Below, piece by piece: positions 26,447 through 33,364 of a stretch of 38,903 nt of DNA; position 1 is the stretch's first letter, and each line of letters starts with the position of its first letter. Made by a program: the position numbers and the translations under genes. The stretch spans positions 1-38,903 of the forward strand of contig CAKZYJ010000205.1 of assembly GCA_937884755.1 (NCBI GenBank), read 5' to 3'. The DNA comes from an uncultured Flammeovirgaceae bacterium (GTDB lineage Bacteria > Bacteroidota > Bacteroidia > Cytophagales > Cyclobacteriaceae). The notes under the pieces were generated by a model that made no database searches, was not told the origin of the DNA, and saw nothing but the letters and a program-made list of their open reading frames with translations.

Positions 26447-27016
26447 CTAACTACCCGTAGTGCGCTTGGGTGGTTGATAGTCGGCAAGGTTTTCACGCAG
26501 GTGATTGAGGGCTTTAGCAATATGCTTTTTTACGGCATTATCAGAAATGGAAAGATGGTGGGCTATTGCCTTATTAGACAGCCCTTTCTCTCGGCTTAGT
26601 CGGAAGACGTGCTGGCACTTGGGCGGTAATTGATCGACCAACGTATTTAATAGGAAGGCGAGTTCTCAGAAAAGTTAGTCTTCTTCGGTAGCCCGATAGC
26701 AAACTGGGGTGTCTTGAAGGGCTTTACTCAAATATGCCTCAAATTGCTTTTTAATTCGGAGGTGATTATAAACTTTATGCTTGGTGGCCTTCGATAAATA
26801 GCGTTCCCAGGAATCTACTTGCCAAGTATCCTGATGAAGGGCCTCTCTTCGTTCCCATACTGAGGTAAAGATCTCAGAAGTAATATTTTCGCTAGCTGCA
26901 ACATCACCCAAGTACCGGTAGCAGGTACGGAAGACGAATTTTACGTAGGTTCGGTAAAGGATGGTAAACCCAGCTTTGGTTCGTATGTCTAGCGTTCGCT
27001 TCGGGAAGATGCTCAT
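26447..27016 (-). pseudogene. Unit 4 ECF sigma factor split by two in-frame stops
   Basis: Region 2 is complete in 27016-26675 (MSIFPKRTLDIRTKAGFTIL, ITSEIFTSVWERR). After ATEED there is TAA, Leu-Phe, TGA, and the same frame then continues ELAFLLNTLVDQLPPKCQHV with a complete region 4 (SNKAIAHHLSISDNAVKKHI) to 26447. No frameshift is involved; the stops fall in the linker between domains. Most likely a pseudogene. A TTG at 26641 could in principle start a separate region-4 protein. It is a close relative of the intact unit 3 sigma. Its ATG overlaps the upstream ORF by 4 nt. Confidence 0.8.
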
Positions 27017-27192
27017 AATGCTAGGTGGTACTTGACAGTTAATGATACTACACCCCAGCCGGATCGTAGATAGGAAATAGGGTCATTAGAATGATTTACC
27101 CAATGGGTAGGGATTTGCTCAAATCCTTCGGTAGTCTGATTATCAGGCGGGGTAGCATTATTTCGCTTGGTGAGTTTTCTGAAAGATGGCAT
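27013..27192 (-). CDS. 59-residue upstream ORF coupled to unit 4 sigma gene
   Basis: Open from ATG 27192 to TGA 27013 and the same length as the unit 3 version. Shared residues are M.SF.K..KRN, PP..QT.EGFE.I and SYLRS.WG..SLTVK..LAL. The middle (about residues 30-38) diverges completely, yet no stop has appeared although the sigma gene after it already has two. It is preceded at 48 bases by the operator-like site. See the unit 3 entry for the two interpretations. Confidence 0.55.
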   Translation of the reverse strand: MPSFRKLTKRNNATPPDNQTTEGFEQIPTHWVNHSNDPISYLRSGWGVVSLTVKYHLAL

Positions 27193-27239
27193 AGTTAGTA
27201 GGTGTGTAGTACAGTCAGGTTACGCTAATAACTAACCTT

Positions 27240-27258
27240 ATTTAAAATGGTTATAAAT
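27240..27258. promoter_or_regulatory. Operator-like site of unit 4
   Basis: ATTTAAAATGGTTATAAAT lies 48 bases upstream of the small ORF start at 27192; it is identical to the unit 3 site. Confidence 0.5.
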
Positions 27259-27394
27259 AAGCTAGATATAGAAAGTGGGGCTTCGGCAGATAATAACCAT
27301 GAAAACAAATTTCTTCATCGCCCCTTCAGATAAAACGCTTAGATTGGATGCCATGTAGCTACTTAGTACCTAGGAGGAACAAGCTGGCATTAAG

Positions 27395-27512
27395 AGAGGT
27401 CAAGTAGGCAGGGTGTAACTACGGTGTCTTAAGCGGCTGATTTAGCCGGCGGAATACCTAAAATGCAGGAAAAATACGGTAGATCGTCGTTTGCTGAATC
27501 GAAGAGGGTGCG
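27395..27512. repeat. Intercassette direct repeat, copy 1
   Basis: The blocks GGCAGGGTGTAACT and GCAGGAAAAATAC...AGATCGTCGTTT recur at about 31220-31372 in the same order, in both cases just 3' of the small charged ORF and between two cassettes. Non-coding as far as I can see. Confidence 0.55.
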
Positions 27513-27523
27513 CGTGTGTTTCT

Positions 27524-27745
27524 TCAATCGGGAGACTCCTGATTGAGGGACTTGATCTTTTTCCGCAAGGCGTCGGTTTGCTGCATCGTTCGAAGTAGGA
27601 TACGATGTTTATGGTCGGGATCATCCCGCAGGCAGCTGGGTCCACCGTGGACGCGGGGCAATCCGTGGTTGAGTCCCCAGTAGTAGCGGTCGAGGTTTTG
27701 TTAGTTCTCAACGGTTGCTGGCTTGGTTTCCGTGGGTGGTTTCAT
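27524..27745 (-). pseudogene. Small charged-protein ORF downstream of unit 5, nonsense-mutated
   Basis: From ATG 27745 the frame reads MKPPTETKPATVEN, stop (TAA), then QNLDRYYWGLNHGLPRVHGG, and DALRKKIKSLNQESPD to a stop at 27524. It is a homologue of the intact ORF at 31393-31614 and shares its 10-residue insertion (GLPRVHGGP region). The single early stop makes it a pseudogene unless translation restarts. Confidence 0.65.
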
Positions 27746-27759
27746 TCTATTTTTCATGA

Positions 27760-27801
27760 ATCATGGTAATCCTCCCATCCCGTACATCCTGATACAGACA
27801 A
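27760..27801. repeat. Half copy of the palindrome-ended repeat
   Basis: ATCCTGATACAGACAAT, preceded by GTAATCCTCCCATCC, matches the right half of copies A and B; the left half is missing. Confidence 0.5.
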
Positions 27802-27827
27802 TAAGCACTACGTGCAGTGCAACTGGT

Positions 27828-27868
27828 GGTGGGCGCCACGCGGTGGGCGCCACGCGGTGGGCACCACC
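27828..27868. repeat. 14-bp tandem repeat
   Basis: GGTGGGCGCCACGC repeats just under three times. The unit is itself nearly palindromic (GGTGGGCGCCACC), so it can form nested hairpins. Confidence 0.6.
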
Positions 27869-27915
27869 AACTCGAATGCTAGCCCGAGCCAGAGGTAAGC
27901 GACCAAATAGAAAAG

Positions 27916-27937
27916 GCATAGCGTCAGCTATGCCTAG
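27916..27937. repeat. REP-like hairpin 1
   Basis: AGGCATAGC and GCTATGCCT pair across a 4-base loop. On the plus strand AGATTACTTTTTTT follows, so it could also act as a terminator, although no plus-strand gene precedes it. Confidence 0.5.
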
Positions 27938-28012
27938 ATTACTTTTTTTCCTATTCTACGTCCAGTTGGGGGAGTAATTAGCCAATACGGGCGGATACCC
28001 TCATCTATTTTA

Positions 28013-28034
28013 GGTCGTAGCGGAAGCTACGACC
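28013..28034. repeat. REP-like hairpin 2
   Basis: GGTCGTAGC and GCTACGACC are perfect inverted repeats with a GGAA loop. There is no U-tract. It resembles short palindromes scattered in Bacteroidota genomes. Confidence 0.5.
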
Positions 28035-28082
28035 AGTAAGGGGCAGTCGGGGGCGGGCGAATGGACACGATAAGGTAGGAAT

Positions 28083-28121
28083 AAAAAAAGCCCGAGCAGA
28101 ATCGCTGTTTCCCTCCGGGCT
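28083..28121 (-). terminator. Rho-independent terminator of unit 5
   Basis: On the minus strand AGCCCGGAGGG...CTGCTCGGGCT is followed by a run of seven T, 24 bases after the lipoprotein stop. Unit 6 ends with a near-identical element. Confidence 0.85.
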
Positions 28122-28144
28122 ATAAAAATATAGTGAGCGGTTGT

Positions 28145-29437
28145 TTACCAGAGTTTGGCTACATTTTGTACGTTAAAACTTGGTGCCCCTTCTGTCACTA
28201 GTACGAATTCATCGAATGATACCTGTCTTAATAAATCACCCTGTTGGTTGGATACATCTGCCCCTTCAGGAAGTGTGGTAGCTACAAAATAATTGTCACC
28301 GTCAATTGTTGTTATGTAAAATGAGCCCAAACTATAGTCATCAAAAGCCGTAAATGGCTTTGTCGCATTTGTAGTCATATCTATAACAGTATTATTGGTA
28401 AAATCCGGATTTCCCCACCAGTTCCATCTATCCGAATAGGCACTAGGCCAAGTGTCAATATCTTGGTAATTAACTAAGATCTCGTTACCTAAAACCGCAT
28501 TTATCTGACCGCCATAGTCAATAGTTATTGCTGAAGATAACTCGCATTCAAATGACGGATCAATATTTCCATTTGGATCAACCCTGATGGTATAATATTT
28601 TGCATATCTGTCATCCAAACCAAAGTAATGACGGTTAACTTCAAGGTAATAGTTAGGAGACATATACCAGTTTCCATTTGCATCCGAAGTAGAAAACAAA
28701 CCGCCGATCGGCAATCTTTCATCAGAAATATATTCTACAGAGCCTGAGGACGGATCGTATATAGCCATAAAGGGTGTTGGTTCATCGAAAGGAAAATCAC
28801 AGCAATTTCCTTCTACTACATGCTGGAATGAATACATTACTTTACCGTTTTCTAAGCCTATACCATTGGATGTTATACTAGCACTTACCCCATTGCTAGA
28901 GCCAGGCATCAATGGCTGGATCTGCCGAGTTTCTGTAATCTCCATTGTCTCTGAGTTAAACTCTGCAATTACTCCATCAAAAAAACCTGCAAGGACAGCT
29001 TTGCTGTCATCGATAAATGCTATTGGTACAAAACCAGTTAGTCCCAATGAAGCATAGCTCAAAACACCAGTTACATTAGCTTCAAACGTTGACTTATCTA
29101 TTTCCCATTTGCTTATTGTTTGTGCGTTTGTATTGATAACGAAAAAATTATCACCAGAAGCAACAACACCGATATTCGATCCTAATTCAATACTATTGGA
29201 AAGATCTATTTTATCCGGAAAAGATTCTCCGATATTAGCGTACATGACAACACCACTGGGTGTTCTAACTTGATAGACCTGTAGATAGCCTGATTCTGCT
29301 TCCACACCGCCATCAGGGGTCAAGTTATTGTCCTCGTCTTCACTACAGGAAATCACTCCTAGTGAAATAATTCCTACTAAAAGCAAGGTGAGCCATGCCC
29401 ATTTGCTATTTTCATTTTTTGATTTTAAAAATTTCAT
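28145..29437 (-). CDS. Unit 5 surface lipoprotein, DUF4374/XusB-like
   Basis: The ATG at 29437 (MKFLKSKNENSKWAWLTLLL) is chosen by likeness to the paralogues; an ATG-equivalent at 29479 would add 14 residues. This gives 430 residues. The lipobox ends VISC, followed by SEDEDNN, fitting surface export. Landmarks are YQVRTPSGVVMYANIGESFP, KWEIDKSTFEANVTGVLSYA, GVIAEFNSETMEITETRQIQ and the end VAKLW. The Cys-Cys pair is present (GNCCDF, codons at 28799-28804). A strong terminator follows. Ligand capture for an outer-membrane receptor is inferred from family only. Confidence 0.65.
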   Translation of the reverse strand: MKFLKSKNENSKWAWLTLLLVGIISLGVISCSEDEDNNLTPDGGVEAESGYLQVYQVRTPSGVVMYANIGESFPDKIDLSNSIELGSNIGVVASGDNFFVINTNAQTISKWEIDKSTFEANVTGVLSYASLGLTGFVPIAFIDDSKAVLAGFFDGVIAEFNSETMEITETRQIQPLMPGSSNGVSASITSNGIGLENGKVMYSFQHVVEGNCCDFPFDEPTPFMAIYDPSSGSVEYISDERLPIGGLFSTSDANGNWYMSPNYYLEVNRHYFGLDDRYAKYYTIRVDPNGNIDPSFECELSSAITIDYGGQINAVLGNEILVNYQDIDTWPSAYSDRWNWWGNPDFTNNTVIDMTTNATKPFTAFDDYSLGSFYITTIDGDNYFVATTLPEGADVSNQQGDLLRQVSFDEFVLVTEGAPSFNVQNVAKLW

Positions 29438-29473
29438 TTCTTTTGTGTTTAAACAGTTTTTAAATTGTTCACC

Positions 29474-29625
29474 TGCCATCCATAGTAATGTGTTCCTTCA
29501 CCACACATTACTTGGCAGGTTTCCCAAATCAAGTTTGGAACAGGTACCTGAATCAAGTTCAAGACAGGTCCCCAAATCAAGTTTGGGACAAGTCCTCGAA
29601 AGAGTTCAGGAAAGGTTTAGCCGTT
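29474..29625. repeat. Structured leader repeat before unit 5 lipoprotein
   Basis: The block CCTGCC...TGGCAGG is followed by three AAATCAAGTTTGGGACAGGT-like repeats, as in units 4 and 6. The inner stem (AGTAATGTG/CACATTACT) has a different sequence from units 4 and 6 but pairs equally well, a compensatory change that suggests the hairpin matters. Confidence 0.6.
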
Positions 29626-29687
29626 TGGCTAAGTGGGTTTGATTGATGATTCGCTTGTGTTCAATTGTTTACATAGGCATTCAGCGT

Positions 29688-29747
29688 TTAACGTTGAAGA
29701 GTTGATTTAAAGAAGTAAAAAACCCATTTGCCAGCGTAGCAATAACT
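29688..29747 (-). pseudogene. Receptor C-terminal scar, unit 5
   Basis: Immediately after the FecR stop and in the same frame the minus strand reads YAGKWVFYFFKSTLQR, stop. VFY.xKST matches the unit 4 scar (RVFYIKST). Only the last part of the receptor end is recognisable. Confidence 0.55.
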
Positions 29748-30368
29748 CTAATCATCCAATTCTAGGATAGAGAAATCCCCTTCTAATGAATAAGGCTGTC
29801 CTTGATCTTTTGTCAGAAGGGCATTCTGGTTAGAACCACTAAGGAAGTATGCTCGATGAGGCTCCAGGGTAAATTCTTGCTCGCCGCACACAAGCTGTTT
29901 GGGTTGATCCGCATCATTATATAGCTTTAGCCTTCCCTCAAATTTTACCCGATATCGGGTAGCATTCATTTTTGTGTAAGCACCATTACCCCCGTAGATA
30001 TACAGCAAATCGGTAAGATGCTTAGGCTTTTTTACTGTATCCGCCTGAGCACTCGGCGGGGAAGCAAAATAACCGATACAAATACCAATAATTAAGCAGG
30101 CTACCGCCGCGTAGCGAGAAATTCTTTGGTATAGGGAGACTACTTTACCCCGTTTACTTTCACTGCTTGATGAGGCCAAATCCGGTCCCATTTCAGTTAT
30201 TTTCTCCCAAATAGCTTCTTTGCTTTCCTCATATTCTCTCCGGTAATTTATATCGATCACTGAAGGTATATCATCGGTGGAACGTAACCACTTTTCAACG
30301 GCTGTCCGTTCTTCTTCACTACAAAGCCCCTCGTGAAATCTTCTCAATAATTCTTTTGTGATAATCAT
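29748..30368 (-). CDS. Unit 5 compact FecR-like anti-sigma factor
   Basis: The 206-residue protein starts MIITKELLRRFHEGLCSEEE, has a membrane helix at about residues 86-106 (YAAVACLIIGICIGYFASPP), and a compact periplasmic domain with LTDLLYIYGGNGAYTKMNAT and LVCGEQEFTLEPHRAYFLSG. No DUF4974-like tail. It lies 155 bases after the sigma gene. In-frame continuation past its stop enters the receptor scar, as in unit 6. Inferred to be the membrane sensor for the unit 5 sigma. Confidence 0.82.
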   Translation of the reverse strand: MIITKELLRRFHEGLCSEEERTAVEKWLRSTDDIPSVIDINYRREYEESKEAIWEKITEMGPDLASSSSESKRGKVVSLYQRISRYAAVACLIIGICIGYFASPPSAQADTVKKPKHLTDLLYIYGGNGAYTKMNATRYRVKFEGRLKLYNDADQPKQLVCGEQEFTLEPHRAYFLSGSNQNALLTKDQGQPYSLEGDFSILELDD

Positions 30369-30523
30369 GATAAAAATTTTTGGTTCGTATCGAATAAGCA
30401 GGAAAGCCTACATAGATAAAGTAGACGCGGAACGAAAAATCTACGAACGGGGCAGGAAAAAAATTAAACTTTTTTCTACGCCAACGGAAAAGCTCAGAAT
30501 TTTGAGGGAATGAGGAAGCTGGA

Positions 30524-31102
30524 CTACGACCCAGTGAACCGGGAATTAGTTCCGTAATCGGCTAACTTTACTTTCAATTCAGATAGGGCTTTGTAGAGAT
30601 GGGTGTTTATGGTAGTTTCTGCTAAGGACAATTTTTGAGAGGCCATTTTGACCGATAGCCCCTCTAGTTTCACTAGTGTAAAAACCTTTTTTCGTTTAGG
30701 GGGCAGGCTTTCAATGGCGTTTTCTAGCTGCTCTAAAAAGTCCTGATACCATACTTCATTTTCTACGGTGACATTTAGCAAGCCGAGTTTCTCCGCCGCC
30801 TTCTGCAATCTATCGGCTCTCCGTTTTTCAAGTTTAAAATATTCCGATACTTGCCATTTGGCAGCCTGGTATAAATAGCCTTCTATAGAACCTCTAATGG
30901 TTAGAGAGTTTCGGCGCTCCCAGACAGATAAGAATATTTTTGCCGTCAAATCTTCGCATGCGGCTCGGTCATCAATGTATTGACGACATACTGTATTTAC
31001 CAACAGGCCATGCTCTTCGTAAATTTGTCTGAAACCTTCAAGAGTTCGGATATCAGGGATAGCAATTTTACTCTTTTTATTACTTTTCTGGAACGATGAC
31101 AT
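30524..31102 (-). CDS. Unit 5 ECF sigma factor, FecI-like
   Basis: The 192-residue protein has region 2 (GFRQIYEEHGLLVNTVCRQY, LTAKIFLSVWERR) and region 4 (IESLPPKRKKVFTLVKLEGL, SVKMASQKLSLAETTINTHL). The region 4 recognition part is clearly different from the other units (CQ.VFRLSRE replaced by RKKVFTLVKLE), so promoter or anti-sigma specificity may differ. Its N-terminus MSSFQKSNKKSK is the best match to the upstream ORFs of units 3 and 4. The operator-like site is 51 bases upstream. Confidence 0.9.
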   Translation of the reverse strand: MSSFQKSNKKSKIAIPDIRTLEGFRQIYEEHGLLVNTVCRQYIDDRAACEDLTAKIFLSVWERRNSLTIRGSIEGYLYQAAKWQVSEYFKLEKRRADRLQKAAEKLGLLNVTVENEVWYQDFLEQLENAIESLPPKRKKVFTLVKLEGLSVKMASQKLSLAETTINTHLYKALSELKVKLADYGTNSRFTGS

Positions 31103-31152
31103 GGTTAGTTGGTAGGTGGCGCAGTTAGATAACTGTGAAAAATGGTATATTT

Positions 31153-31171
31153 GTTTAGACTAATTACAAAA
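31153..31171. promoter_or_regulatory. Operator-like site of unit 5
   Basis: GTTTAGACTAATTACAAAA lies 51 bases before the sigma start. The left half matches unit 6 exactly. Confidence 0.55.
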
Positions 31172-31219
31172 AACAAATGTACTGGTCAGCTCGGTAAACC
31201 GCTTGGATTTGATAAAATA

Positions 31220-31372
31220 AGGGAGGGCAATCAGGCAGGGTGTAACTGCAGTATCTTGAATGGCGGTAGCCACGAAGGCTCAGTAAACCATCTTCCATGT
31301 GGCGGGAGAGTTTGGTAGATGGGATACTTAAAACGCAGGAAAAATACAGTAGATCGTCGTTTACTGAATAGG
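31220..31372. repeat. Intercassette direct repeat, copy 2
   Basis: Homologue of 27395-27512, with the same flanking order (small ORF, then this block, then the next sigma promoter). Confidence 0.55.
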
Positions 31373-31392
31373 GGGGGAGCAAGTGTGTTTCG

Positions 31393-31614
31393 TCAATCGG
31401 GGGACTCCCGATAGAGAGCCTTGATCTTCTTCCGCAAGGCATCGGTCTGTTTCATGGCGCTGAGAAGAATACGATGCTTTCGGTTGGGATCATCCCGCAG
31501 GCATCTGGGTCCACCGTGGACGCGGGGCAATCCGTGGTTAAGCTCCCAGTAGTAGCGGTCGAGGTTTTGTTGATTTTCGTCGGTTGCTGACTTGGTTTCA
31601 ATGGGCTGTTTCAT
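31393..31614 (-). CDS. Small charged protein of unknown family, downstream of unit 6
   Basis: The ATG at 31614 (MKQPIETKSATDENQQNLDR) gives 73 residues, the most intact member of the four-copy family. It continues YYWELNHGLPRVHGGPRCLR and ends KQTDALRKKIKALYRESPD. Compared with the copy at 23462 it has a 10-residue insertion that coincides with a 13-bp DNA palindrome (GTCCACCGTGGAC), so the insertion may come from a small mobile repeat. Predicted helical, basic, cytoplasmic. Function unknown; it lies after the unit 6 terminator, so it probably needs its own promoter. Confidence 0.55.
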   Translation of the reverse strand: MKQPIETKSATDENQQNLDRYYWELNHGLPRVHGGPRCLRDDPNRKHRILLSAMKQTDALRKKIKALYRESPD

Positions 31615-31673
31615 AGTAGTGTCACAGTAAAGGTCGGTCGGGGGACAGGCCAAGGATGGGAGCGGGTGAACTT

Positions 31674-31708
31674 AACTAACGGGATTACTCTGAGTAATCC
31701 TGCTAGTT
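31674..31708. terminator. Imperfect hairpin homologous to 23862-23896
   Basis: AACTAACGGGATTACT and AGTAATCCTGCTAGTT pair with two weak positions. It stands beside the stronger terminator of unit 6. Confidence 0.5.
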
Positions 31709-31746
31709 AAAAAAAGCCCGAGCAGAATCGCTGCTCTGTTCGGGCT
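31709..31746 (-). terminator. Rho-independent terminator of unit 6
   Basis: On the minus strand AGCCCGAACAGAGCAG...CTGCTCGGGCT is followed by seven T, 24 bases after the lipoprotein stop; near-identical to the unit 5 terminator. Confidence 0.85.
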
Positions 31747-31770
31747 ATAAAATATTATTATGATTTTACT

Positions 31771-33093
31771 CTACCAGAGTTGAGCCATACGCTGCATAGA
31801 TCCACCGACGTGCTTAGTAAGTTGAGTGTAATTGAAACCATCTTCTCGTCTAAGAACATATGAGACTTCTTCTATATTCTCATCAGGTACAGCGAATGTG
31901 CCTGCCACTGTAAAATCAACTCCGTTTGTAGTGTGGTTAAAGCTAGCGTACTGGTATTGATCAAAAGCAGTGAAAGGAGTGACTCCTCCTGTTACTATAT
32001 CAAGGGTTACTGGAATAAAATCATCGGCAGAAAAACCATCAAATCGGCTATCCCAGTTATCACCAAACTTCCAGACAGCACTATCGGGGTAACTGAAAGG
32101 AACGAGATTCCCAGAAGCTATCTCAATGGGTCTAGCCCATCGCGCTGGCAAAACACTTTGATAATTAAAGCTAAAGTTAGGATCAATATTTCCATCTGCG
32201 TCAATCCGTAAAATATTAGGTTCAGTAGATATTACAGACTGATCGTAGTTCATGTATTTTCTAACAAGCTCAGCGGTTGAGGTAGGAACCGCATATACAA
32301 AACCGTCTCCATTAGGTATCAACGTTTCAGCTGCTACCAATCTGTTGTCTTGTTTGTACTCCATAGTTTTTGATTGGGCATCAAAAACACCAAGTATAAA
32401 TCCATCTGGCCCATCATAATCGCAGCACCCTGTTGGAAAATAACTTATACCGTATAGTATTTTTTGAGTTTCGGGGATAAAAACAGGATCGTTAACAAAA
32501 TAAATTCCATTAGTAGGATTAGCATTAGGAACAGGAGGGAGATCGAAAGTTATTACCTGCGTAATTTCCATTGTAGTTGGGTTAAATTCCACAATCTGGC
32601 CTTCAAAAATATCCTGCACATAACCTTCAGTTTCCGAGGCAATAACTATAGTAAGACCTATATTGCCCGAGATACCATTAGAAGCAAAACTAATGATTCC
32701 ATCTACCGAAAATTCCAGTGTGGTTCTATCTACATTCCATTTTGTAAGTGTACCTGCGGCATCGTTCCATGAGTAAGGATGTTCGCCAAAGGAAAGAATT
32801 CTGTTGCCAAGTCCTAACTCCACTGCATTTGAGACATCTGTTTCATCAGGTATGTTTTCGTTTACTTCCATATAGTACAACCTGCCATTGGGAGTAGCGG
32901 TAAAATATCCGGTGAGCCAAGCGGATGCTACTTCCTCGGGTTCCTCTGGCTCCGGGGTTACAATATTGTTATCATCGTTATCGTCGTCATCACAGGAGAT
33001 AATTCCTATCGATAGCACTGCTATCAGCAGCATGGTCAGCCAGGCCTTTTTGTTACTTGTTTTTTTGATGTCTTTAGCATTAAACATTTTCAT
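31771..33093 (-). CDS. Unit 6 surface lipoprotein, DUF4374/XusB-like
   Basis: The 440-residue protein starts MKMFNAKDIKKTSNKKAWLT, almost the same as unit 4, with lipobox IISC, then DDDDNDDNN and a Pro/Glu linker. Landmarks are TATPNGRLYYMEVNENIPDE, KWNVDRTTLEFSVDGIISFA, GQIVEFNPTTMEITQVITFD and the end MAQLW. The Cys-Cys pair is present (TGCCDYD, codons at 32422-32427). Upstream are the multi-hairpin leader and the best-preserved receptor scar. Probably a surface-exposed binding protein; the ligand is unknown. Confidence 0.65.
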   Translation of the reverse strand: MKMFNAKDIKKTSNKKAWLTMLLIAVLSIGIISCDDDDNDDNNIVTPEPEEPEEVASAWLTGYFTATPNGRLYYMEVNENIPDETDVSNAVELGLGNRILSFGEHPYSWNDAAGTLTKWNVDRTTLEFSVDGIISFASNGISGNIGLTIVIASETEGYVQDIFEGQIVEFNPTTMEITQVITFDLPPVPNANPTNGIYFVNDPVFIPETQKILYGISYFPTGCCDYDGPDGFILGVFDAQSKTMEYKQDNRLVAAETLIPNGDGFVYAVPTSTAELVRKYMNYDQSVISTEPNILRIDADGNIDPNFSFNYQSVLPARWARPIEIASGNLVPFSYPDSAVWKFGDNWDSRFDGFSADDFIPVTLDIVTGGVTPFTAFDQYQYASFNHTTNGVDFTVAGTFAVPDENIEEVSYVLRREDGFNYTQLTKHVGGSMQRMAQLW

Positions 33094-33129
33094 TTCTTAG
33101 TACTTTGCATTTAATAATTGTTTGATTAT

Positions 33130-33235
33130 TACCTGCCGTTTTGGGAGTGTGTCCTGATCCGACACATTTCCTGGCAGGTTTCCCCCATCAAGCTGGGTAC
33201 AAGTCCCTGAAACATGTTCAGGACAGGTTAAGTCA
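33130..33235. repeat. Structured leader repeat before unit 6 lipoprotein
   Basis: A CCTGCCG...CCTGGCAGG outer stem with an inner GTGTCCTGATCCGACAC-like stem, then CCTGAAACATGTTCAGG. It is the same layout as units 4 and 5 but shorter. Confidence 0.6.
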
Positions 33236-33280
33236 TCCGACCTAGTTTTTATTCTGTTTCTTCTACATAGGCAGTCAGTG

Positions 33281-33364
33281 TTAAAATTGTTTGGTGGTTT
33301 TGAAGAAAAAAGCCCCTCCTGGTCGTTGCACCCCGAAGAAGTCAAACACCTTGGCATAGTGCCC
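33281..33364 (-). pseudogene. Receptor C-terminal scar, unit 6 (best preserved)
   Basis: Directly after the FecR stop, in the same frame, the minus strand reads GHYAKVFDFFGVQRPGGAFF then FKTTKQF and TAA. Ten consecutive residues (VFDFFGVQRP) are identical to the C-terminus of the unit 1 receptor. It has no internal stop. Suppression of the FecR TAG would append it to FecR, but there is no sign that this occurs. Confidence 0.85.

Noticed and set aside
27442-27711. An 89-codon minus-strand ORF
   Set aside because: It is a shadow frame over the nonsense-mutated small charged-protein gene at 27524-27745, whose homology lies in the other frame.
25288-33235. CRISPR-like array suggested by repeated AAATCAAGTTTGGGACAGGT blocks
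   Set aside because: Spacing is irregular, repeats are short and self-complementary, there are only a few per locus, and no cas gene is nearby.
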